Of a stretch of DNA of 64,000 bases, positions 58,100-64,000 are shown one piece after another. The DNA is taken from positions 496,001 through 560,000 of the forward strand of contig CAWAQA010000006.1 in assembly GCA_963784065.1 (NCBI GenBank), written 5' to 3'. This DNA is from CAWAQA01 sp963784065. GTDB taxonomy: Bacteria > Acidobacteriota > Vicinamibacteria > Vicinamibacterales > UBA2999. How positions within the stretch are numbered: position 1 is the first letter of the stretch; each line of letters opens with the position of its first letter. Both the position numbers and the translations under genes were made by a program. The notes beneath the pieces were generated by a model. It searched no databases and was not told where the DNA came from. It worked only from the letters and a program-made list of their open reading frames with translations.

Positions 58100-58997
58100 C
58101 TACGGGCATTCGTCGAGTCGGGATCGTCGCCAAGCGCGGGCTGGTCGGGGCGCCGGAGCACCTCTCACGTCTCGAGGAGTGGATGCGCGAGCGCGGCGTC
58201 GGACCGTCACGTACGAATCGGACGTCGCCGCGGTCGTCGGCGGCACCGCGATGAGCCGGGCACGAACGCGCGAAGACCTGCCGCGCGACGTGGATCTGAT
58301 CATCGTGCTCGGCGGCGACGGCACGCTGCTCAGCATGGCGACGCGCATCGCGCAGGCCGGCCGCGACATCCCGATCCTCGGCGTGAACTTCGGCAGCCTC
58401 GGGTTCCTCACCGAGACGCGGATCGACGAGCTCTACCCCACGCTCGAATCGGCGCTCAACGGCACGGCCGAATATCACGAACGCGCCATGCTCGCCGCCG
58501 ACGGCTGTCGCGGCCGCGACGTGTTCGACTCGCGCATCGTGCTCAACGACGTCGTCTTCACGAAGGGCGCGCTGTCGCGCATGATCGAGCTGTCGGTGTC
58601 GGTCAGCGGCGGCTTCGTGACGAAGGTCAAGGCCGACGGCCTGATCATCGCGAGCGCGACCGGATCGACGGCGTACAACCTCGCCGCCGGCGGCCCCATC
58701 GTGCATCCCGACGTCGACGCTTTCGTGCTCACCCCGATCGCTCCGCACACCCTGACCAACCGTCCCGTCGTGATCCCCGGCACCGCGTCGGTCGAGGTGC
58801 GGCCGCACACGAGCGGCGGGTCCGACGACGTCTACGTCACCTACGACGGCCAGTCCGGCTATCCGCTGCAGAAGGGCGACGTCATCCGCGTCCGCAAGTC
58901 GGACCACCGGCTCCGCCTGGTGAAGGCCCCGGCGCGCAGCTACTTCGAGCTGCTGCGCGAGAAGTTGAAGTGGGGCGAACGGGGCGGGACTGATTGA
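58096..58997 (+). CDS. nadK: NAD kinase (frameshifted)
   Basis: NadK phosphorylates NAD to NADP. The ATG at 58096 (MTTGIRRVGIVAKRGLVGAPEHLSRLEEWMRERG) is joined by a shift near 58200 to DLIIVLGGDGTLLSMATR (GGDGT motif), ILGVNFGSLGFLTE and ATGSTAYNLAAGGPIVHPD. About 300 residues, normal. It ends the hsp20-ymdB-xseAB-ispA-tlyA-nadK run. Confidence 0.93.
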
Positions 58998-58999
58998 CC

Positions 59000-59075
59000 G
59001 GGCCGGCTGAAGCCGGCCCTGACGTACGGCGCTGGGGCTCGTTGCTCGTCGTGGGGGCCGGCTTCAGCCGGCCCG
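59000..59075. repeat. GGGCCGGCTGAAGCCGGCCC and GGGGCCGGCTTCAGCCGGCCC repeats
   Basis: Two palindromes about 45 bp apart lie between convergent nadK and mltG. No terminator-like T-run is visible, so these may serve as the only hairpins there. Confidence 0.8.
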
Positions 59076-60150
59076 TCATTGCTGTGATTGCTGTGCCTGA
59101 CGCTGTTTTCTGAAAAACAGGATCTGGTGCTCGTAGACGTTGGCGTTGTGCTGCGCCAGCGTCTCGGCAAAGACGTGGGTGCCGTCGTTGCGGCTCACGA
59201 AGAAGAGATACGGCACGTCGGCCGGCGCGAGCGCGGCTTCGAGCGACGCCTTGCCTGGCGACGCGATGGGGCCGGGAGGAAGGCCGGGATAGCGATACGT
59301 GTTGTACGGCGAATCGGTACTGAAGATCCTCGCGGCGAATGTTGCCGTTGTAGCGCCCGGCCTTCTGCAGCGCGTAGATGACGGTCGGGTCCGCCTGCAT
59401 CGGCATGTTGAGGCGCATGCGGTTGCGGTACACCGCCGCGACCAGCGGGTGTTCCTTCGCGCTCGCGGTTTCCTTCTCGACGAGCGACGCCAGCGTCACG
59501 ACCTGCCGCGTCGTCAGCCCCTGCATCTCGGCCTTCTGCCGCAGGTCGTCGGTGTAGGTGCTGAGAAAGCGATCGACCATCTGCCCGACGAGCCGCGACG
59601 CGGGAACGCCGCGCGGGAGCGCGTAGGTCTCGGGAAACAGGTAGCCCTCGAGATCCGGCGCCTGCGGATCGAGCTGCGCGATCGCAGACTCGTCGTTGGC
59701 GGCGTCGATGAAGCTCTGTGCCGATCCGAAGCCACGCGACTCGTACAGGGCTGCCATCTCCGGGATCGTCAGCCCCTCGGGAATCGTGATGCGGCGCGTG
59801 TAGATGTCCCCGCGGCCGATCTTCTGGATCACCGCCACCGCGCTCATCGGCTCGGCGAATCGGTATTCCCCGGCCTGGAGGTTGCGGGCCTCGCCACTCC
59901 ACCACAGCGCCGCGCGGAACGTGTACTCGTCGGCGATGACCCCGGCGTCCACCAGCCGCCTTCTGATCTCGGCGGCTCCAGCGCCTTGCGGGATCTCAAC
60001 GAACGTCTCGGCCGTGTTGTATCCCTTGAAGGGCTCGCCGATACGGCTCCACGCGATCGTCGCCGCCAGCACGCCGCCTCCGATGACGATGGCGAAGAGG
60101 AAGACGAAGACGAGGGCGAGCGTGTGCTTTCGCGTATGACTCTCAGGCAA
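59076..60150 (-). CDS. mltG: Endolytic murein transglycosylase MltG (frameshifted)
   Basis: MltG cuts nascent peptidoglycan glycan strands at the inner membrane. An N-terminal helix (LALVFVFLFAIVIGGGVLAA) is followed by a LysM-like part (FVEIPQGAGAAEIRRRLVDAGVI; RRITIPEGLTIPEMAALY) and the YceG core: LEGYLFPETYALPRG, LASLVEKETASAKEHPLVAAVYRNRM (catalytic Glu in VEKET) and MPMQADPTVIYAL. A shift near 59325 leads to SPYNTYRYPGLPPGPIASPG, the conserved C-terminal motif. About 357 residues. The start is TTG. It lies 2 bp after ruvX. Confidence 0.92.
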
Positions 60151-60152
60151 GC

Positions 60153-60617
60153 TTAGAACTCCCGGTCGTCGGACACGGCCACCGGCCGGCCGGGGCGCGT
60201 GTCGAGATAGTCCTGGAGAATGATAGCGGCCGCGGCCGCGTCGAGCTCCTGCTTGCGCGCACGCCAGTCCTTGTGACGAACAGCCAGCCGGCTTTCAGCC
60301 TCGCGGCTGGTGAGCCGCTCATCCTGCATGACCACAGGAAGGTGCGTCAGGACGCCGAGCTCACGGGCGAACAATTCCACCCGCGGTGTCATGTCGTTCG
60401 GTGTGCCATCCAGACGCCGCGGCAGCCCGACGACGATGGTTGCCACCCCATCGTCTTCACCAGCGAGGCGCGAGACTTCCCGGGCCGCCTGTTCCAACGC
60501 GTCTGCATCGAGAGCAGCGGAGCGCAAGACGCCGACCGGGCGCGCCAGCATGGCCGTGGCATCGCTGATGGCGACGCCAATGCGCCGCTCGCCCACGTCT
60601 AATCCTACGATCCGCAT
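60153..60617 (-). CDS. ruvX: Putative pre-16S rRNA nuclease / Holliday junction resolvase-like RuvX
   Basis: 154 residues with RNase H-like YqgF/RuvX motifs: IVGLDVGERRIGVAISD, TIVVGLPRRLDGT, VVMQDERLTSREAE and QELDAAAAAIILQDYLD. In E. coli YqgF helps process the 5' end of 16S rRNA. The ATG at 60617 has no ribosome site; a TATAAA box lies 8 bp upstream, suggesting a leaderless message. Overlapping expression with mltG, which follows at once. Confidence 0.93.
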   Translation of the reverse strand: MRIVGLDVGERRIGVAISDATAMLARPVGVLRSAALDADALEQAAREVSRLAGEDDGVATIVVGLPRRLDGTPNDMTPRVELFARELGVLTHLPVVMQDERLTSREAESRLAVRHKDWRARKQELDAAAAAIILQDYLDTRPGRPVAVSDDREF

Positions 60618-60625
60618 GCCGGCAC

Positions 60626-60633
60626 TTTATACT
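60626..60633. promoter_or_regulatory. Overlapping bidirectional -10 boxes between ruvX and the EnvC-like gene
   Basis: On the plus strand TATACT at 60628-60633 is 6 bp before the GTG at 60640. On the minus strand TATAAA (60631-60626) is 8 bp before the ruvX ATG. The start codons are only 22 bp apart. No good -35 is visible on either side, as these would lie inside coding sequence. Confidence 0.55.
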
Positions 60634-60639
60634 AGGCCC

Positions 60640-61773
60640 GTGCAGTGGCTGAGCCTTGCGCTCGTCGTTGTGTGTTCGGCAGTGCTGGCGGCGCAGGCGC
60701 CGGACCGGTCGGAAACCGAGGCGCTGGCCAGGCGCGTGGATGAGCGCGTGCGGGGATTGCAGCGGGAAGCCGCGCGGCTCGCCGGCGAGGCGCGGACGCT
60801 GGTGGGCGATCTCCGGAAGCTCGAGATCGAACGGGATCTCCAGGCCGAACACGTGACGAAGGCCGAGGCCGCGGCGGCGGCGGCGGAGGCTGAGCTGCAA
60901 CAGACGTCGGCGCGGCTGGCGCAACTCGAGCAGCGCCGGGCATCACAGCTTCCCGATCTGAAGGCGCAGCTCGTCGATCTCTACAAGCGCGGACGCGGCG
61001 GTTATGCGCGGATGCTGCTGGAGGCCGACGGCGTCCGCGAGCTGGGCCGAACGACCCGGGCGGTATCGGCGCTCGTCCGCATCAACGAGCAGCGGGTCGC
61101 CGACCATCGGCGAACCGTCGAGACCCTGCGCAAGGAACGCGCGGTCCTTGCACAGAAGCGGTCCGAACTCGCCGCACGCGAGGCGGACACGAGACGGGCG
61201 CGCGCGGCGGCGGAGCGGGCGGTGACCGCCCGGGCGGCGCTCATCCAGCAGATCGACGAACGGCGAGACCTGAACGCGCAGCTGGCGGGCGAGCTGCAGG
61301 TTGCGCAGGAGCGGCTGCACCAGCAGGTGGAGAACCTGGCGTCAGGCCGCCCTGCCGAAGCCGTCACGGTGCCGGTGGCGCTCTTCCGCGGTTCGCTCGA
61401 ATGGCCGGCTGCCGGCCGTCTGAGCGGCCGATTCGGTGAAGGCGCGAACCGGCCGGGTGGATCGACGGTCAGGAATGGCGTCGAGATCGCGGCGCCCGCG
61501 GGCAGCCCCGTCATGGCCGTGCATGGCGGCACCGTCGCCTATGCCGATGCCTTCAGCGGTTTCGGGACGCTGGTCATCGTGGACCACGGCGGGGAGACGT
61601 ATTCCCTGTATGGCTACCTGGCATCGACTTCGGTGGAGCGCGGCCAGGCTGTGGAGGCGGGAACGGAGCTCGGCCGCGTCGGCTCGGCGCCTGCCGGACC
61701 GCCGGCCCTGTACTTCGAAATCCGCGTCGACGGCCGTTCGGTCGATCCCGTACAATGGCTGCGTCCGAGGTAA
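60640..61773 (+). CDS. envC: EnvC-like murein hydrolase activator (degenerate LytM/M23 domain)
   Basis: The GTG at 60640 opens a signal peptide (VQWLSLALVVVCSAVLAAQ). Residues about 20-230 are long coiled coils (LARRVDERVRGLQREAARLAGEARTL, quoted in part as QREAARLAGEARTL), as in EnvC and NlpD activators. The C-terminal LytM domain keeps AAPAGSPVMAVHGGTVAYAD and GFGTLVIVDHGGETYSLYGYL, but the HxxxD zinc motif reads NGVEI and the HxH motif reads ALYFE. It cannot bind catalytic zinc, so like E. coli EnvC it should activate amidases. An ATG at 60616 is in frame but lies before the -10 box. Confidence 0.88.
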   Translation: MQWLSLALVVVCSAVLAAQAPDRSETEALARRVDERVRGLQREAARLAGEARTLVGDLRKLEIERDLQAEHVTKAEAAAAAAEAELQQTSARLAQLEQRRASQLPDLKAQLVDLYKRGRGGYARMLLEADGVRELGRTTRAVSALVRINEQRVADHRRTVETLRKERAVLAQKRSELAAREADTRRARAAAERAVTARAALIQQIDERRDLNAQLAGELQVAQERLHQQVENLASGRPAEAVTVPVALFRGSLEWPAAGRLSGRFGEGANRPGGSTVRNGVEIAAPAGSPVMAVHGGTVAYADAFSGFGTLVIVDHGGETYSLYGYLASTSVERGQAVEAGTELGRVGSAPAGPPALYFEIRVDGRSVDPVQWLRPR

Positions 61774-61813
61774 CTTCAGTCCGGCCCTTGGAAGTTGGGA
61801 GTTGAGAGCTCTT

Positions 61814-62968
61814 ATGACGTCCCGCACCCGCACGCTCGTCCTGGCCGTCTCCATTCCCGTCATCGCCTTCGCGGTGATTGGCGGCTATCTCGGGCAGGCC
61901 CTCGCCAAGGACGACACCTACCAGCACCTTCGCGTGTTCGAGGACGTGGTCTCGCTCGTCCTCAACAACTATGTGGAGCAGGTGGACGTCACCGACGCGA
62001 TGAAAGGTGCGATGAAGGGGCTCGCGGACGGACTGGATCCCGAAAGCGCCTACTTGACGCCGGAGTTGGCGAAGACGGTTCAGTCGGACACCTCCGCCGC
62101 CGCGGCCGATGTCGGCCTCGATGTGACGCGTCAGTACTACCTCCGGGTCGTATCGGCGCGGGACGGATCACCTGCGGCACGCGCCGGGCTGCGCTCGGGC
62201 GACTTCATCCGCGCCATCGACAACCGGCCGACGCGTGACATGTCGGCGTACGAAGGCGCCCGCCTGCTGCGCGGCGCGCCCGGTTCGAGGGTCTCGCTCC
62301 TCGTCATCCGCGGCAACGCCGCCGATCCTCACATGGTCGATCTCGTGCGCGAGCGCCCGAACGGCGCCGAGCTGACGTCGCGGATGGCGGACGCGTCAAC
62401 CGGGTACGTCCGTGTGCTCGAGTTCTCGAAGGACTCGCCGGACCGGCTCAAGCAGGCCGTCGATGCGCTGGCCAAGTCGAAGGCCACTCGCTACGTCATC
62501 GACCTGCGCGGAACCGCGCGCGGCGATCTCGACGAAGGTGTGGCGGCAGCGCGGCTGTTCGTGAATTCCGGCACGCTCGCCATCCGCCAGCGGAAGGGTG
62601 ATCAACGCGAGCTCGTCACCGCGCAGGCGGGTGACGGCGCCATCACCGCGCCCGTCGTGCTCGTCGTGAACCAGGGAACCGCCGGCGCCGCGGAAGTGTT
62701 CGCCGCCGCGCTCAACGACAACGATCGCGCCGACCTCGTCGGCGAGCAGACGATCGGCCGCGCCGCACGCCAGCGCCTCATCACGCTGCCGGATGGGAGC
62801 GGCCTGCTGCTGTCGCACATCCGCTATCTGACGCCGGATGGCAACGCCATCCACGAGAAGGGCCTCGAGCCCGACGAAGAAGTCGAGCAGCCGGAAGTGG
62901 AGTTCGGCACCGAGCCGCCGGCAACCGACACGACGCTGGAGAAGGCGCTCGAACGCGTCGCCAAGTAG
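61814..62968 (+). CDS. ctpA: CtpA-like S41 peptidase homologue lacking catalytic Ser and Lys
   Basis: 384 residues: an N-terminal anchor (LVLAVSIPVIAFAVIGGYL), an S41 N-terminal helical part, a PDZ domain at about 85-175 (RVVSARDGSPAARAGLRSGDFIRAIDN) and the S41 core (YVIDLRGTARGDLDEGVAAARLFV). The catalytic Ser of GTASASE reads GTAGAAE and the Lys 25 residues on reads Arg (GRAARQ instead of GKGSVQ). So it has the CtpA fold without its active site. It lies 40 bp after the EnvC-like gene, a linkage also common for active CtpA. Confidence 0.85.
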   Translation: MTSRTRTLVLAVSIPVIAFAVIGGYLGQALAKDDTYQHLRVFEDVVSLVLNNYVEQVDVTDAMKGAMKGLADGLDPESAYLTPELAKTVQSDTSAAAADVGLDVTRQYYLRVVSARDGSPAARAGLRSGDFIRAIDNRPTRDMSAYEGARLLRGAPGSRVSLLVIRGNAADPHMVDLVRERPNGAELTSRMADASTGYVRVLEFSKDSPDRLKQAVDALAKSKATRYVIDLRGTARGDLDEGVAAARLFVNSGTLAIRQRKGDQRELVTAQAGDGAITAPVVLVVNQGTAGAAEVFAAALNDNDRADLVGEQTIGRAARQRLITLPDGSGLLLSHIRYLTPDGNAIHEKGLEPDEEVEQPEVEFGTEPPATDTTLEKALERVAK

Positions 62969-63065
62969 ATCGGACATGCGTGAGATGCGTCGCGGGTTTT
63001 CGGACCGCGCGGGTCCACACACAGCTATAAGCCAAACGCCCGAACCTCTCGAACGAGTGCAACGA

Positions 63066-63088
63066 TGCGAATGCGCGAAGCATTCGCA
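63066..63088. promoter_or_regulatory. 9-bp perfect hairpin upstream of hup promoter
   Basis: TGCGAATGC (63066-63074) and GCATTCGCA (63080-63088) around GCGAA. There is no T-run, so an operator or mRNA 3' structure is more likely than a terminator. Confidence 0.5.
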
Positions 63089-63107
63089 CGGATTCACGAT
63101 CGTTCGA

Positions 63108-63136
63108 TTGACTTGCCATGAGCGTGCGCGTATAAC
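63108..63136 (+). promoter_or_regulatory. Sigma-70-type promoter of hup
   Basis: TTGACT (63108-63113), 17-bp spacer, TATAAC (63131-63136). Transcription would start near 63143, giving a leader of about 67 nt to the hup ATG. Confidence 0.75.
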
Positions 63137-63209
63137 CGGACGCGACGCTTTATGCGTGCGCGTGCGGGTTCTCCCACCGCGTCCTGCGTGCGCCCTCTAG
63201 GAGCTCCTC

Positions 63210-63482
63210 ATGAACAAGCAGGAACTGATTGCGAAGATCGCGAAGGATACCGGTTCGTCCAAATCGAGCGCGGCGGCTGCTGTCGAGTCATTGATTGAGG
63301 GGATCACGAAGTCGCTCAAGAAGGGCGACTCGATCACGTTCGTCGGCTTCGGCACCTTCAAGACGTCGCAGCGGAAGGCGCGCACGGCGCGCAACCCGCA
63401 GACCGGCGCCCCGATCAAGATCCCGAAGCGGCGCGTCGTCCGCTTCACGGCCGGCAAGGCCCTGAAGGACGCGGTCCGCTGA
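63210..63482 (+). CDS. hup: HU-family DNA-binding protein
   Basis: 90 residues, the exact HU length: MNKQELIAKIAKDTGSSKS, VESLIEGITKSLKKGDSITFVGFGTF and the DNA-gripping arm RKARTARNPQTGAPIKIP with its Pro, ending FTAGKALKDAV. HU bends DNA and compacts the nucleoid. A good AGGAG lies before the ATG, a strong promoter upstream and a terminator downstream, so it is a single-gene unit. Confidence 0.96.
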   Translation: MNKQELIAKIAKDTGSSKSSAAAAVESLIEGITKSLKKGDSITFVGFGTFKTSQRKARTARNPQTGAPIKIPKRRVVRFTAGKALKDAVR

Positions 63483-63491
63483 GACAATTTC

Positions 63492-63522
63492 GGGGCGAAC
63501 CCCGCTGTTCGCCCCCACTTTT
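63492..63522 (+). terminator. Rho-independent terminator of hup
   Basis: GGGGCGAAC (63492-63500) pairs with GTTCGCCCC (63507-63515) around CCCGCT, followed by CCACTTTTC. Confidence 0.8.
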
Positions 63523-63568
63523 CAGGCCTCATCTACTTCTCCACTTCTCAACCTCGTCCAACTTTCGC

Positions 63569-63574
63569 TATACT
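63569..63574 (+). promoter_or_regulatory. -10 box (TATACT) for the tRNA-Val/thrS transcript
   Basis: TATACT lies about 50 bp before the tRNA. The -35 region (TCTCAA or TTCTCA, about 17-18 bp upstream) is poor. It is the only promoter-like element between the hup terminator and the tRNA. Confidence 0.5.
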
Positions 63575-63625
63575 GTCTGTTCGAGTTAAGGCCTGATTTC
63601 GCAACAGATAGGCCGTGCAGCAAAT

Positions 63626-63701
63626 GGACGCGTGGCTCAGTTGGTAGAGCACTCGCCTGACACGCGGGGGGTCACTGGTTCGAGTCCAGTCGCGTCCACC
63701 A
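63626..63701 (+). tRNA. tRNA-Val (anticodon GAC)
   Basis: Acceptor stem GGACGCG / CGCGTCC pairs over all seven positions. D-arm GCTCAGTTGGTAGAGC, anticodon arm CTCGC-CTGACAC-GCGGG with anticodon GAC, and T-arm ACTGG-TTCGAGT-CCAGT are all standard. The discriminator is A and CCA is encoded. Confidence 0.96.
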
Positions 63702-63708
63702 CTTTCCA

Positions 63709-64000
63709 ATGAGCCAGGTCACCATCACGCTGCCGGACGGATCCAGCCGCGCTGTATCCGCGGGCACGCCCGTCCGCGACATCGCCGCCGCGATCTCCCC
63801 ACGTCTGCTCGAGGCGGCGATGGCGGCTGTCGTCGATGACAGGCTCGTCGACCTCTCCTATCCGCTGGAGCGCGACGCCGCCGTGCGCATCGTCACCAAC
63901 AAGAGCGCGGAGGCGCTGCCGCTCGTCCGCCACAGCACGGCGCACCTGATGGCGGCGGCGGTGACGAACCTGTTCCCCGGCACGCAGTGCGGCATCGGCC
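63709..64000 (+). CDS. thrS: Threonyl-tRNA synthetase, N-terminal part
   Basis: The ATG at 63709 begins MSQVTITLPDGSSRAVSAG, a TGS domain, followed by VRHSTAHLMAAAVTNLFPG, the start of the editing domain with its HxxxH zinc/active motif. The gene runs out of the window after about 97 residues. ThrS loads threonine on tRNA(Thr). The start codon is only 7 nt after tRNA-Val, with no ribosome site in that gap. Confidence 0.93.
   Translation, partial: MSQVTITLPDGSSRAVSAGTPVRDIAAAISPRLLEAAMAAVVDDRLVDLSYPLERDAAVRIVTNKSAEALPLVRHSTAHLMAAAVTNLFPGTQCGIG

Overview
The window reads as a chromosomal segment from a high-GC Gram-negative bacterium. It has lipid A genes (lpxB, lpxD), outer-membrane-type proteins, an Hsp20/DnaK set, a stressosome operon, PQQ-dehydrogenase/cytochrome c and DUF6152-type secreted proteins. 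Gaps between genes are filled with GCCGGC-TTCA-GCCGGC-type repeats. This mix is most like Acidobacteriota, probably Vicinamibacteria; that placement is inference, since no rRNA gene is present. I see no insertion sequence, prophage or CRISPR array.

Layout. 1-5 kb: end of a fatty-acid-hydroxylase/sterol-desaturase gene, then a minus-strand metal block (copA, a Cys/His-rich exported protein, a His-rich exported protein) and yqaA. 5.4-15.2 kb: secreted and periplasmic proteins (BNR-repeat lipoprotein, DUF6152, NHL propeller, HupE-like, gamma-glutamyltransferase, PQQ dehydrogenase and its cytochrome c). 15.5-24.1 kb: M49-type peptidase, yqgE, queG, acnA and an osmoprotectant-type ABC transporter, all broken by many single-base frameshifts that look like sequence errors. 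24.1-27.1 kb: two small hydrophilic proteins and a three-gene operon with a matrixin-like protease. 27.3-34.4 kb: lpxB, a LolA-like/M16 peptidase operon, a possible barrel protein and lpxD. 34.5-38.7 kb: a membrane protein, a 49-residue membrane peptide, a phospholipase C/nuclease-like protein, nfo and a YdjM-like protein. 38.8-44.9 kb: stressosome operon rsbR-rsbS-rsbT-(RsbT+RsbX fusion)-(RsbT+hybrid kinase fusion), with a divergent REC-PAS-kinase. 44.8-53.2 kb: AMMECR1 and MEMO proteins, gatCA, rpoZ-surE, hsp20, dnaK and an eIF2B-like protein. 53.2-59.0 kb: hsp20-ymdB-xseA-xseB-ispA-tlyA-nadK. 59-64 kb: ruvX-mltG divergent from an EnvC-like/CtpA-like pair, then hup, tRNA-Val(GAC) and the start of thrS.

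Main points. The stressosome operon carries the RsbT-type ATPase fold three times in a row. The EnvC-like and CtpA-like neighbours both lack catalytic residues. The gatC start codon lies in a perfect 22-bp hairpin. ruvX and envC start 22 bp apart around overlapping -10 boxes, with no room for leaders. tRNA-Val ends 7 nt before the thrS start codon. At least eight families of short intergenic repeats recur, and some run into coding sequence and set protein ends.

Caution. About 17 genes need frameshifts to be read through. Most are single-copy housekeeping genes, so assembly or read error is the likeliest cause. Coordinates for those genes are the span of the reconstructed gene.
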